Origin: Kribbella sp. VKM Ac-2568
Lineage (GTDB): Bacteria > Actinomycetota > Actinomycetes > Propionibacteriales > Kribbellaceae
Direction: 5' to 3'
DNA length: 64,000 bases
Assembly: GCF_004345365.1 (NCBI RefSeq)
Contig: NZ_SLVF01000002.1
Location: 558,001 to 622,000 of the forward strand
The notes under the pieces were generated by a model, which worked only from the letters and a program-made list of their open reading frames with translations, did not search any database and was not told the DNA's origin. Positions 43,356 through 52,467 of the stretch are shown piece after piece (the first letter of the stretch is position 1; each line of letters opens with the position of its first letter). Position numbers and translations under genes: made by a program.

Positions 43356-45884
43356 GTGGAGCCTCAATTGGCGGCCGGATGGGAGCGGGCCCGCCGTCTC
43401 CCGCTCGCGGCGGAGATCGCGCTGTCGTTCGCAGCGGGCGCCGGGACCTTCACCCTGTCGGCGTTGGTTCTCGCGGGTGTCGACGCTCCCGTCGTCGCCG
43501 GCCTCCTGGGCATTGTCTACCTGCTCGTCGTGATCGCGATCGCCCGGTTCGCGAGTATCGCCTACGCGGTCCCGGTGGGGATGGCGGGCATGCTCGCCTT
43601 CGACTGGTTCTACCTGCCCCCGACGCACCCGCTCGAGTTCCCGGATTCCGTCAACTTGCTGGATCTGGTCGTCTACCTGGCGGTATCAGTCCTGTTGGGC
43701 GGCCTGGCGGCACATGCGGCTCGCCGCGCGGCCGCTGCGGAGCGTGCCCGAGGTGAGATCGCTGACGAGCAGGCCGGCCTTCGGCGCGTTGCGACGCTGG
43801 TCGCCCGCGGAGCGGCACCGGCCGAGACATTCGGCTTCGTGGCCGCGGAGATCGGCCACTTGTACGACGCGGAGGTCACGGTCGTGCTCCGGTACGAGTC
43901 GGATCGCACCGGCACCGTCGTCGGACTGTGGAGCGTGCCGGGCGCGGAGTTTCCCCATGCTGCACGGTTGCGATTGGAGGGTGCCGGCGCGGCGGCGATG
44001 GTGGTGGAGACCGGCCGGCCGGTGCGCACGGAGCGGTTCGAGGGCACGGAGGGTTCGATCGCACACTGCTTTGCGCAGCTCGGTGCCCGGTCGGGGGTAG
44101 GCGCGCCGATCACCGTCGACGGTCGGCTGTGGGGCGCCGTGGTGGCCGCTACGACCCGGCCGGATGGGTTGCCGGTCGGCAGCGAGGAGCACATCGCTGC
44201 CTTCACGGAACTGGTGGCGACCGCGATCTCCAACGCCCAGGCGCACCAGGATCTCCGTCTGCTGGCCGACGAACAGGCCGCGCTGCGGCGGGTGGCGACG
44301 CTCGTTGCCAAGGAGTCGTCGCCGACGGAGGTGTTCGCCAAGGTCGCCGAAGAAGCGGCGGGGGTGTTCGGCGAGGTCGACTGCGCGCTGCTCCATGACG
44401 AAGGCGACGGGACCGCGAACGTGGTCGCTGTCGGTGGCGTCGGCATGGCCGCCCGCTACCGGGTCGGCACCCGGCTACCGGTCGACGGCGACGGCGTCGC
44501 GGCGCTGGTGCTCCGGGAGGGACGGGCACGCCGGATCGACGACTACTCCTCAGCCCCCGGTGCTGTCGCTGCCGGCGCGCGTGAGCGGGGAATCGGCTCG
44601 GCGGTCGGCTGTCCGGTCGTGGTCGGTGAGCGTCGATGGGGCGCGATCGTCGTGGCGAGGCCCGAACCCGAGCCGCTCCCGCCGGAGACCGAGGCGCGGA
44701 TCGCGCAGTTCGCGGACCTGGTGGCCACGGCCATCGCCAACACCGAGGCACGCGCGGAGGTAGCGCGGCTGGCCGAGGAGCAGGCAGCGCTGCGAAGGGT
44801 GGCGACGCTCGTCGCCGAAGGCGCGGCGCCCCCCGTGGTCTTCGACGCCGTGGCCGGGGAGATGGGGAGCCTGCTGGACGCCGATCACCTCCTGGTGTGT
44901 CGCTACGAGCCCGGCATCGAACTCACCGTCCTTGCGCATCGCGGCTCGAGCGCTGAGGAGGTGCCGCCAGGTGTGCGGATCAGCCACGAGGGTGACAGCG
45001 TGGAGGCGGTGGTGCGGCGGTCCGGGCGTTCCGCCCGGATGGAGAACTACGAGGGAGCGCGCGGAATGATCGCCGAACTGGCCCGCGCCGCAGGCCTGCG
45101 GGTGGCCGTCGGAGCGCCGATCGTCGTGGACGGCCGGCTCTGGGGAGTCGTCTCGGCGGGCTGGAACTGGGAGCACTCGCCGCCGGCCGACACCGAGCAA
45201 CGGATGGCTCTCTTCGCCCAGTTGGTCGACACCGCCATCGCGAACGCCGACAGCCGCGCTGAGCTGATCGCCTCCCGCGCGCGCCTGGTCGCGGCAGCGG
45301 ACGACGCCCGCAGGCGCTTCGAGCGCGACCTCCACGACGGCGTGCAGCAACGCCTGGTCTCGCTTGCACTGGACCTGCAGGGCGCGGAGGCGATCACACC
45401 CTCCGACAACGACCTGCTCGCCGCACAGCTGGCGCGGATCAACCAGGGGCTTGTGGGCGCCCTCGACGAACTGCGGGATCTGTCGCGCGGCATTCACCCG
45501 GCGATCCTGTCCGAGGGTGGTCTGACGCCGGCTCTGAAGGCGCTTGCCCGGCGGTCGGCGGTGCCGGTGCAGCTCGACCTGGCGATTGACGAGCGGCTCG
45601 GAGACCACGTCGAGGTCGCGGCGTTCTACGTCGTCTCCGAAGCGCTCACCAATGCCGCGAAGCACGCGCGGGCCTCGGCAGTCGAGGTCAGTGCCCAGGT
45701 GGACGACGGCATCCTGCGGCTGACGATCGGTGACGATGGCGTGGGTGGAGCGGATCCAGCGCGGGGATCGGGGCTGACCGGGCTGACAGACCGTGTCACG
45801 GCGCTCGGCGGCACGATCGGCATCGCGAGCCCACCCACCAGGGGCACGTCGCTGCGCGTAGAACTCCCGATCGTGAGCCGATAG
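43356..45884 (+). CDS. Sensor histidine kinase with DUF4118 and three GAF domains
   Basis: About 842 residues from GTG 43356; TTG 43320 is the alternative. A KdpD-type four-helix membrane part (IALSFAAGAGTFTLSALVLA to LVVYLAVSVLLGGLAAHAA) is followed by three GAF domains. Each GAF is introduced by a near-identical helix: DEQAGLRRVATLVARG, DEQAALRRVATLVAKE, EEQAALRRVATLVAEG. The kinase core is NarL/DesK type: H660 in RDLHDGVQQRLVSLALDLQ, then EALTNAAKHARAS and GLTGLTDRVTALGGTI. GAF triplets sense redox, gas or small ligands, as in DevS-like kinases, but no haem His can be assigned. No response regulator is adjacent. Confidence 0.92.
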   Translation: MEPQLAAGWERARRLPLAAEIALSFAAGAGTFTLSALVLAGVDAPVVAGLLGIVYLLVVIAIARFASIAYAVPVGMAGMLAFDWFYLPPTHPLEFPDSVNLLDLVVYLAVSVLLGGLAAHAARRAAAAERARGEIADEQAGLRRVATLVARGAAPAETFGFVAAEIGHLYDAEVTVVLRYESDRTGTVVGLWSVPGAEFPHAARLRLEGAGAAAMVVETGRPVRTERFEGTEGSIAHCFAQLGARSGVGAPITVDGRLWGAVVAATTRPDGLPVGSEEHIAAFTELVATAISNAQAHQDLRLLADEQAALRRVATLVAKESSPTEVFAKVAEEAAGVFGEVDCALLHDEGDGTANVVAVGGVGMAARYRVGTRLPVDGDGVAALVLREGRARRIDDYSSAPGAVAAGARERGIGSAVGCPVVVGERRWGAIVVARPEPEPLPPETEARIAQFADLVATAIANTEARAEVARLAEEQAALRRVATLVAEGAAPPVVFDAVAGEMGSLLDADHLLVCRYEPGIELTVLAHRGSSAEEVPPGVRISHEGDSVEAVVRRSGRSARMENYEGARGMIAELARAAGLRVAVGAPIVVDGRLWGVVSAGWNWEHSPPADTEQRMALFAQLVDTAIANADSRAELIASRARLVAAADDARRRFERDLHDGVQQRLVSLALDLQGAEAITPSDNDLLAAQLARINQGLVGALDELRDLSRGIHPAILSEGGLTPALKALARRSAVPVQLDLAIDERLGDHVEVAAFYVVSEALTNAAKHARASAVEVSAQVDDGILRLTIGDDGVGGADPARGSGLTGLTDRVTALGGTIGIASPPTRGTSLRVELPIVSR

Positions 45885-46149
45885 CCCTCGATGTCATGCC
45901 GCCGGTGGCCGGCCGCGCTGACAGGACTGCAGAAGGCGGAATGAGGTCGGTCAGATCGCTCATTGTGCACCAGCTAGCAGGGGTGCGGACCCCCCTCCTG
46001 GCCAGCACTGCGAATGGCGGCTGGTGGTAATGCCGACCGGACACCGGACCGCCGATGCTGGTCAGTGTGGACAACGGACTGCAACCTTGGTCAACGGGAT
46101 CAGCTTCGCCCTCGCCCAGTTATCCGGACATCGCCGACGGTGGCCTTCG
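45885..46149. other. Intergenic region after the GAF kinase
   Basis: 265 bp without a supported gene. GGGGT-GCGG-ACCCC near 45980 is a small hairpin that may end the kinase transcript. A reading frame from 46024 into the next small gene has no ribosome site. Confidence 0.5.
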
Positions 46150-46407
46150 ATGATGCCTGAGGCAACGACCAGGCCCGTCTGGCTGAGGATCTGGCAGTCC
46201 GCTCGACAGGCGTCGGAGCTGCCGTCCGTCGTGGCGATGCACACGGCCGTGGAGATGCACATCGCCCGCAAGGCAGGCGTCGCGTTGACCATCGGGCAAC
46301 TCCGCCGGGCCGGCGTCTACACGGTGAGGTACGACGAGGAGAGCGACCGCCAGCTGTACGAGGTGTTCGCACCGTTCGGCATCCCCTATCAGGAGGCGAC
46401 CCGATGA
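46150..46407 (+). CDS. Small hypothetical protein
   Basis: 85 residues from ATG 46150 (a second ATG follows directly). MHTAVEMHIARKAGVALTIG, QLRRAGVYTVRYDEESDRQL and YEVFAPFGIPYQEATR look like a compact alpha/beta protein. No family is recognised. It lies 51 bp before the aldo-keto reductase and is probably cotranscribed. The start is uncertain and the ribosome site is weak. Confidence 0.5.
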   Translation: MMPEATTRPVWLRIWQSARQASELPSVVAMHTAVEMHIARKAGVALTIGQLRRAGVYTVRYDEESDRQLYEVFAPFGIPYQEATR

Positions 46408-46458
46408 TCTGGACGAGCACGGAAACGGACAGCGCCGTAATCAAAGGAGTGATGATCC

Positions 46459-47322
46459 ATGTCTGAGTCAGAATCCGTGGACGCCGGAATGGCCGGCACG
46501 ATCGATCTGGGCGGAGACCTGACGGTCAACCGGCTCGGCTTCGGTGCCATGCGGATCACCGGTGCCGGGATCTGGGGTCCGCCCAGCGACCGCGACGAGG
46601 CGAAGGCGGTACTGCGCCGAGCGGTCGAGCGCGGCGTCAACTTCATCGACACCGCCGACTCCTACGGGCCTCACGTCAGCGAGGAGCTCATCGGCGAGAC
46701 CCTCTACCCGTACCCGGACGACCTGGTGATCGCGACCAAGGGCGGCCTCGAGCGCACCGGGCCGGGACAATGGCCCACCAACGGCCGGCCGGAGCACCTG
46801 ATCGAGGCCTGCGAGGGAAGTCTGCGCCGACTCAAGCTCGAACAGATTCCGCTCTACCAGTTCCACCGGCCCGACCCGGACGTGCCACTGGAGGACTCGA
46901 TCGGTGCTCTCGTGACCCTCAAGGAACAGGGCAAGATCCGGCACATCGGGCTGTCCAACGTCACCGAGGACCAGCTGCGGCGCGCACAGCGACTGACCCC
47001 GATCGCATCGATCCAGAACCGCTACAACGTCGACGACCGCCAGTCGGAGTCGCTGGCCGACCTCTGCGAGCAGGAGCAGCTCGTGTTCCTGCCCTGGGCG
47101 CCGATCCAGGATCTCGACAACAACCAGCCCGTGCAGGCGCTGGCCCAGCGTTACAGCGCTCAGCCCCGCCAGATCGTGCTCGCGTGGCTGCTGGCGCGGT
47201 CGCCGTCCATCCTGCCGATCCCGGGCACCGGATCGGTGTCACACCTGGAGGACAACCTCGCCGCCGTGTCGATCAAGCTGACCCCGGCCGAGGTCGCCTC
47301 CGTGACCGGCGACGCCGCCTGA
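46459..47322 (+). CDS. Aldo/keto reductase
   Basis: 287 residues; AAAGGAG before the ATG. It has a TIM-barrel AKR: RLGFGAMRITGAGIWGPPSD, NFIDTADSYGPHVSEELIGE (catalytic Asp and Tyr), VIATKGGLERTGPG (Lys), YQFHRPDPDVPLEDSIGAL (His), then LAWLLARSPSILPIPGTGSV and HLEDNLAA (NADPH site). It reduces aldehydes or ketones with NADPH. It is close to family members annotated as general stress or oxidoreductase proteins; the substrate is unknown. Confidence 0.93.
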   Translation: MSESESVDAGMAGTIDLGGDLTVNRLGFGAMRITGAGIWGPPSDRDEAKAVLRRAVERGVNFIDTADSYGPHVSEELIGETLYPYPDDLVIATKGGLERTGPGQWPTNGRPEHLIEACEGSLRRLKLEQIPLYQFHRPDPDVPLEDSIGALVTLKEQGKIRHIGLSNVTEDQLRRAQRLTPIASIQNRYNVDDRQSESLADLCEQEQLVFLPWAPIQDLDNNQPVQALAQRYSAQPRQIVLAWLLARSPSILPIPGTGSVSHLEDNLAAVSIKLTPAEVASVTGDAA

Positions 47323-47407
47323 GTCACAGCGAACCGAGGGTTGGATCGGTGTGCGGTGTCACGGCGAGCGGCCATTCGCCGTACCGGCTGGCGGTAAATC
47401 GCGGTCG

Positions 47408-48019
47408 TCAGCGGACCTGGCGGCGCTTCTTCCGGATGCGGAGAAGGACGAGGACGGCCGCAGCCAAGGCGATCAGGACCAGCGGCGCATAGGTGAGAGC
47501 GCGAGCCAACGCTGCCAGGGAGGCAGAGAAGGCGTAGCCGAGCAGTACGCAGCCCGCACCCCAGGCCACGGCGCCGGCAACATTCCACGGCAGGAACTTG
47601 CGCAGGTACGGCATCCGGGCCATGCCTGCCATGCCCGGCATCAGTGCTCGCAGGCCCGCGGTGAATCGGCCGAGCAGTACCGCCCGTCCGCCGTACCGGC
47701 GAAGGAAGTCATCGGCTCGCCGCCACCGATCGTCGCCGACCCGGCCACCCAGCCGGGACGCGCGCAACCTCGGGCCAAGTCGGCGACCGACCTCGTAGCC
47801 CAGGCTGTCGCCGAGAGCAGCCGAGCCGACCGCGACCGCCACCATCGGCCACAGGGCGATCCAGCCCTGGTGGGCAGCGAATCCGGCCACCACCAGCGCC
47901 GTCTCGCCGGGGAGCACCAGCCCGACCATCACCGCGGCCTCGGCAAAGGCGAGACCGCCGGCGATGACGTAGAACCACGCCCCGAGCTGTCCGCCGAGTT
48001 GCTGCAGGAATCCGAGCAT
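47408..48019 (-). CDS. DedA-family membrane protein
   Basis: 203 residues from ATG 48019 (GGAG nine bases upstream); the longer open frame upstream is a shadow. DedA/SNARE-associated features: FAEAAVMVGLVLPGETALVV, GSAALGDSLGYEVGRRLGP, then RYGGRAVLLGRFTAGLRALM and PGMAGMARMPYLRKFLPWN (the F/Y-x-R-x-x-P-x-x-R-x-x-xG-type amphipathic motif). DedA proteins are undecaprenyl-phosphate or phospholipid translocation factors. The end of the protein is basic (RIRKKRRQVR). Confidence 0.9.
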   Translation of the reverse strand: MLGFLQQLGGQLGAWFYVIAGGLAFAEAAVMVGLVLPGETALVVAGFAAHQGWIALWPMVAVAVGSAALGDSLGYEVGRRLGPRLRASRLGGRVGDDRWRRADDFLRRYGGRAVLLGRFTAGLRALMPGMAGMARMPYLRKFLPWNVAGAVAWGAGCVLLGYAFSASLAALARALTYAPLVLIALAAAVLVLLRIRKKRRQVR

Positions 48020-48095
48020 CGTCAGGTGCTCCGCAGCCGACACCGGCTGCGCGAGGGCATGGTGGTCGTGGCCGAGGCCACCAACGGCGACGACG

Positions 48096-48725
48096 TCATC
48101 CGTCGACCGGAGGGGCATCCTCGCCATCCCTGGCCAGGAATCGGCTGGGATCGCCTGCGGCGCTGGCGCTCTCTCCCAGCCAGGTTTTGAGCCCGACGGG
48201 GTCGCGTCGTTCGAGCTCGTCCAGATAGAGCTGCCGGGCTTCGACGATGCGCAGTCGAGCGGCCGCCGTGGTCGCGTCCCGGAGGGTCTTGTAGCTGTCC
48301 TGCCACTGCCGGCACAACTCCGCCGTAGTGAGGCTGCCGTGGTGCCTGCCTGGAATGTGCCCCAGCCGGCGACCACACCAGCGCATCGCGGCTGGTGACG
48401 TGACACCGAGGACCACCACCAAACCTGGAGCAGCGGCGCCCAGGAGGACGACATCGCCTGCGAACGCGACGATCGCTGAGATCACCGCGACGGCGATGAC
48501 AGCAGATCTCCCCGATCTGGCCGAGATCGCGGACGCGGCCGTGTGCGACCAAGCAGTGCCGGCCACGGACACTCCGATGAGGGTGGCGACGAAGAGTAGG
48601 GGAAGCATCCCGCCGGCCGGCACGAGGAACACTCCCGCCACGAAGCCCAGTACACCGACCAAGCCGGACAACGCGCCCCACAAGAGCCTGTACGCCGCAA
48701 CGAGGCGGTAGACGCCCAAGCTCAT
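48096..48725 (-). CDS. Hypothetical membrane protein
   Basis: 209 residues from ATG 48725 (GGAG six bases upstream). Four membrane helices span ~8-125 (LLWGALSGLVGVLGFVAGVF, MLPLLFVATLIGVSVAGTAW, AVIAVAVISAIVAFAGDVVL, APGLVVVLGVTSPAAM). A cytosolic helical tail (LTTAELCRQWQDSYKTLRDA, EARQLYLDELERRDPVGLKT) ends in Asp/Pro-rich sequence. The tail pattern (LC..W..SY..L....) is common in actinobacterial uncharacterised membrane proteins. It is 76 bp upstream of the DedA gene on the same strand. Confidence 0.7.
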   Translation of the reverse strand: MSLGVYRLVAAYRLLWGALSGLVGVLGFVAGVFLVPAGGMLPLLFVATLIGVSVAGTAWSHTAASAISARSGRSAVIAVAVISAIVAFAGDVVLLGAAAPGLVVVLGVTSPAAMRWCGRRLGHIPGRHHGSLTTAELCRQWQDSYKTLRDATTAAARLRIVEARQLYLDELERRDPVGLKTWLGESASAAGDPSRFLARDGEDAPPVDG

Positions 48726-48878
48726 CTCAATCTCCGCGGGGGGAGCCAACTGCCCCGCGATCGAGGGCCGGCGCCGCGGCCGTTGCCTCCAGCATCATCT
48801 TCACCATGCAGCTCGCACCTCTCGAAGTCTCATCGTCCCGACCGTGCCGTCCCAGGCTCGGGGAAGCAGGTGGTGGAG

Positions 48879-48927
48879 CGGCGGACCCGGCGCCGAGGGG
48901 TGAGTACTCAAGACACCGGGTCCGCCG
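48879..48927. terminator. Hairpin after the GH13 gene
   Basis: CGGCGGACCCGG (48879-48890) and CCGGGTCCGCCG (48916-48927) are perfect 12-base arms around a 25-base loop, three bases beyond the glucosidase stop codon. The loop is long, but arm length and position favour a terminator for the minus-strand gene. Confidence 0.65.
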
Positions 48928-48929
48928 GT

Positions 48930-50663
48930 CTATGCCGCCTCAGCCACTGATGCGACCGCCGGCGCCAGCTGGTACCACGCGGCACTGTTCGGCGGGAGCT
49001 TGTCCTCGGCCTCGTGGTGGCTCGCCAGCAGCAGCTCACCGTCCACCGGCGCGGAGACAACCCGCGACGAGCAGTTGACGACGCAGCCGAAGCCGTCGCC
49101 GCGGGTGAAGGCCAGCACGCCCGGTTCCGTCCGCAACCACCGGAACTCGCTCGAGGCAAGGGCAGGAAGTCGCCGCCGCAACGCGAGTGCTTCGCGGTAG
49201 AGGTGCAGCATCGACTCGCCCGAGCACAGCTGCCGGTCCACGGCGTGGTCAGCGAACCAGTCGGGCTGCGGCAGCCACGCGTCGGCGGGTGAGAATCCGA
49301 AGCTGTGCTGGGACGTGGCCCACGGCAACGGGACCCGGCAGCCGTCTCGGCCGCGTCGAGCGCCCTGGGTGCGGTGGAACATCGGGTCGGCCAGTAGCTC
49401 GACCGGGAGATCCGTGACCTCTGGCAGGCCGAGTTCCTCGCCTTGGTAGACGTACGCCGCGCCCGGCAGTGCGAGCATCAGCAAGGCGGCCGCCCGGGCC
49501 CGGACGGTACCGAGATCGACATCGCCGGCGTCGAGGCCAGGAGCGCCGCCGCCGTACCGGGTCACCGACCGGGGCATGTCGTGGTTGTTCAGCACCCAGG
49601 CGACCGACGAGTCCGAGCCGGCGATCGTGCCCAGGCCGCGATCCACCACGTCGTACAGGATCTGGTCGTCCCAAGTAGCGCGCAGGAACTCGAAGTAGAA
49701 GCTCTGGTGCAGTTCGCCCGGGCGTTGGTACAGCGCGAGCTGTTCGGCGTCCAGTACGCCGACTTCGCCGATCAGCACCCGTTCGCGGCCGGTCAGTACG
49801 GAGTATCCCTCGGCGATGGCCCGCCACCGGCGCCACACCTGGTGCACCTCGGGCTGGTTCCACGCGTAAGGATTGAGCGGGTCGCCGGTGAGCTCGTCGT
49901 CCATGGCGTTCTCGTGGTCGGGCAGCCCGTCGGCCTTGTGGAGCCCGTGGGCCACGTCGATCCGGATCCCGTCCACGCCGCGCTCGAACCAGAACCGCAG
50001 TACCTGGTCGAAGTACGCCGCGACGTCCGGGTGCCGCCAGTTGAAGTCGGCCTGCTCGGGCGCGAAGCTGTGCAGGTACCACTGGCCCGGTGTCCCGTCC
50101 GGTTCGGTGACGCGCTGCCAGGCTGATCCGCCGAAGATGGAGCGCCAGTTGTTCGGCGGCAGGTCGCCGTACTCCCCCTTACCGTCGGCGAAGTGGAACC
50201 GCTCGCGTTCCGGGCTGCCCGGACCGGCGGCCAGCGCCGCGGCGAACCAGGGATGCTCGATCGAGCAGTGGTTCGGGACGATGTCGATGACCACCCTGAG
50301 GTCGAGCCGGTGCGCGTCGACGACCAGTTGGTCGAAGGACTCGAGCGTGCCGTACTCGGGCTGCACCCCGAAGTAGTCGGACACGTCGTACCCATGGTCG
50401 TACTGCGGTGACGGGTAGAACGGGTTGAGCCAGATGCCGTCGACGCCGAGGCTCCGCAGATACGGCAGCCTGGCGCGGACACCGGCCAGGTCACCGATGC
50501 CGTCGCCATCGGAGTCCTGGAAGCTTCGCAGGTAGATCTGGTACACCACCGCACTCCCCCACCAGCCAGGTCGGAGCCAGGTGCTTGCCGTGGTGGGCAA
50601 CGCGACGCTGTCGACGCCGAGTCCGGCCGCGTCTCGCAAGACTGCCGTCGCCTTGTATGCCAT
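48930..50663 (-). CDS. GH13 alpha-glucosidase / oligo-glucosidase
   Basis: 577 residues. Opening WWGSAVVYQIYLRSFQDSDG, region I DLRVVIDIVPNHCSIEHPWF, region II GVDGIRIDVAHGL (nucleophile Asp), region III VLIGEVGVLDAEQL (acid/base Glu) and region IV WVLNNHDMPRSVTRYG. These are the complete GH13 signatures of the alpha-glucosidase/oligo-1,6-glucosidase subfamily. It lacks a signal peptide and so hydrolyses alpha-glucosides in the cytoplasm; a trehalose-type specificity cannot be excluded. No transporter or LacI gene is adjacent. Confidence 0.92.
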   Translation of the reverse strand: MAYKATAVLRDAAGLGVDSVALPTTASTWLRPGWWGSAVVYQIYLRSFQDSDGDGIGDLAGVRARLPYLRSLGVDGIWLNPFYPSPQYDHGYDVSDYFGVQPEYGTLESFDQLVVDAHRLDLRVVIDIVPNHCSIEHPWFAAALAAGPGSPERERFHFADGKGEYGDLPPNNWRSIFGGSAWQRVTEPDGTPGQWYLHSFAPEQADFNWRHPDVAAYFDQVLRFWFERGVDGIRIDVAHGLHKADGLPDHENAMDDELTGDPLNPYAWNQPEVHQVWRRWRAIAEGYSVLTGRERVLIGEVGVLDAEQLALYQRPGELHQSFYFEFLRATWDDQILYDVVDRGLGTIAGSDSSVAWVLNNHDMPRSVTRYGGGAPGLDAGDVDLGTVRARAAALLMLALPGAAYVYQGEELGLPEVTDLPVELLADPMFHRTQGARRGRDGCRVPLPWATSQHSFGFSPADAWLPQPDWFADHAVDRQLCSGESMLHLYREALALRRRLPALASSEFRWLRTEPGVLAFTRGDGFGCVVNCSSRVVSAPVDGELLLASHHEAEDKLPPNSAAWYQLAPAVASVAEAA

Positions 50664-50789
50664 GGACCATCACTCCCTCGGCCGCCAGCTGCGCGGCCAT
50701 CCTGAAGCAACCATCGCCTGGCAGATCGCTCAGGTCTTCACCACCAGCGCCCAACCCCGCTTCCTGCTAGCCGGAATCCCGGGGCCCCG

Positions 50790-51545
50790 TCAGCCGGGCT
50801 TCGCCGGGAGTTCGAGGACGAAGCGGGCGCCGCCTCCGGGGCGGTCCTCGACCCGGATCGTCCCGTTGTGCCACGCCACATGCCTGGCCACGATCGAGAG
50901 ACCAAGACCGATCCCGCCGGCCCCGGCGTCCTGAGCCGGTCGCCCACCGGAACCACCACGGCAGAACCGCTCGAAGATCCGGTCCCGGTCGGCGACCGGT
51001 ACGCCGGGCCCCGCGTCGTCGAACTGGACGATGACACCAAGGCCGCCCGCCTCGACGGACACGCGTACGCAACCACCACCGTGGCCTTCGGCGTTCTCGA
51101 CGAGGTTCGCGACCACTCGCTCGAGCCTGCGTTTGTCGGCCCTCAGGGTGAGGGCTGCCGCATCGGCGGAAACCTCCGTGACCGGGCGACCAGCGGCGGT
51201 GTCGGCCGCGACCCTGATCAGGTCGGCGATGCGTACGGTATCCCGGCTGCCCTCGTCTTCCCCGTCATCGCGGGAGATCTCCAGCAGGTCGACCACCAGC
51301 CGCCGGAACCGCTCGAGGTCCTCGCCGAGCAACTCGACCGGTTCGCGCACGGCAGCGGGCAGCTCGTCTCGATGGTTGTGGATCAGTTCCATCGAGTTCA
51401 GCATGGTCGTCAGCGGGGTCCGCAGCTCGTGGCTGATGTCCGCGGCGAACCGAGCGTCAGCAGTCACCACGTGCTCGAGGCTGCAGACCGATCGCATCAT
51501 CGGAGCATCGCGCGGCAGGCGTGGTGCTGTCGTCGACGTGAGCAC
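50790..51545 (-). pseudogene. Truncated HisKA/HATPase sensor kinase
   Basis: About 220 residues of a classical kinase core remain: ADARFAADISHELRTPLTTM (phospho-His), RFRRLVVDLLEISRDDGEDE, VVANLVENAEGHGGG (N box), FDDAGPGVPVADRDRIFERF (G1/F) and GIGLGLSIVARHVAWHNG. The transmembrane sensor and HAMP parts are missing. The ~30 residues before the core show no similarity to a kinase, and no response regulator is near. It is likely a decayed fragment, though a soluble kinase core is conceivable. Confidence 0.7.
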
Positions 51546-51639
51546 CCAGCCGATGACCTGCTGGCCGGTATCCCGACCCGCCCACTAGCTGGAATCGCCG
51601 CGCTCACACCGGATGGCGCCGAGCCGGAGGCCGGTCAGC

Positions 51640-51777
51640 GCTGACCCGCTGCGGGTCTCATGGCTCCTCGGGCTGAAAGACCGCATCGAGACGCTGGGCG
51701 GCACCTTCTCCCTGGACAGCCCGCCGGGCGGCGGCACGTCGATGTGCTGCGAGCTTCCGGCCTCGGCTTCCGGCTAG
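51640..51777 (+). pseudogene. C-terminal fragment of a NarL-type histidine kinase
   Basis: The last ~36 codons before TAG 51775 read GLKDRIETLGGTFSLDSPPG then GGTSMCCELP. This is the end of a DesK/NarL-type HATPase domain (GL.DR.EALGG...V.SPPGGGT.....LP). Nothing upstream in frame resembles the rest. It stands back to back with the other kinase fragment at 50790-51545. Confidence 0.72.
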
Positions 51778-51869
51778 CCGGGGGTGGGAACGACCGCTGG
51801 CAGTGACGACGGGAACCAGTCGCTTCGCGAAGCTGGAAGCACTTTCCGGATTTCCTCGCGGAGGCGAAG

Positions 51870-52382
51870 ATGGCGACAACAACCACTGGAACCACCCGGC
51901 GGCTTCCAGGCCGGCGCGTGCTTCGCTGGCTGCCGGCTGCCCTGCTGGGCGTCGGAATGCTGACCGCGTGCTCGTCGCCCGACCCGTACCAAAGCCTTCC
52001 GCAGGGCGGCGTCGACGCCACCAGCGGCGCGATCGTCGTGACGGACCTCTGGGTGCAGGGCCCGCAGGGCCTTACCGAGGGCACCGACGCGCCGTTGCGG
52101 CTCACCTTGACCAACGAGTCTCCGACCGTGGCCGACACCCTCGTCGGGGTCTCCACCCCGATCGCCGAGCACACCGCGCTGGTCAGCTCCGGGCAGGCCG
52201 TCAAGACCATCGCGATCCCGGCCGGGGCCCAGGTCGATCTCGAACGGCAGAACGGCGTCGTACTCGAACACGTACGGCGTAACCTGCGCGCCGGCGAGTG
52301 GTTCCCGATCACGCTCACGTTCGCCAACGCCGGCCCGGTGACCACCCAGGCCTGCGCCGGCCCCCTCGCGGCAACCTCGTAG
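51870..52382 (+). CDS. Lipoprotein, copper-chaperone (PCuAC)-like
   Basis: 170 residues with GGAGG five bases before the ATG. The N-terminus has a basic/hydrophobic signal and lipobox LGVGMLTAC (Cys at about residue 34). The mature part (IVVTDLWVQGPQGLTEGTDA, LRLTLTNESPTVADTLVGVS, NGVVLEHVRRNLRAGEWFPI) has the beta layout of periplasmic PCuAC-like proteins. The usual Met/His copper ligands are mostly lacking (H in IAEHTAL and LEHVRR). It is a cell-surface lipoprotein; copper binding is doubtful. Confidence 0.8.
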   Translation: MATTTTGTTRRLPGRRVLRWLPAALLGVGMLTACSSPDPYQSLPQGGVDATSGAIVVTDLWVQGPQGLTEGTDAPLRLTLTNESPTVADTLVGVSTPIAEHTALVSSGQAVKTIAIPAGAQVDLERQNGVVLEHVRRNLRAGEWFPITLTFANAGPVTTQACAGPLAATS

Positions 52383-52467
52383 CTTCAGCTCCCCAGGGGC
52401 CAGCGACGTCGGCACCCAGCTCCTCGCCTACCGCAAGTACAACTCCAGCCTCACAGGCACCATCGAA

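Noticed and set aside
48096-48725. Two-component or SNARE partner of the DedA protein
   Set aside because: Only adjacency on the same strand is seen; no domain supports it.
51870-52382. Functional copper chaperone
   Set aside because: The fold pattern resembles PCuAC but the Met/His copper ligands are mostly missing, so it is listed only as PCuAC-like.
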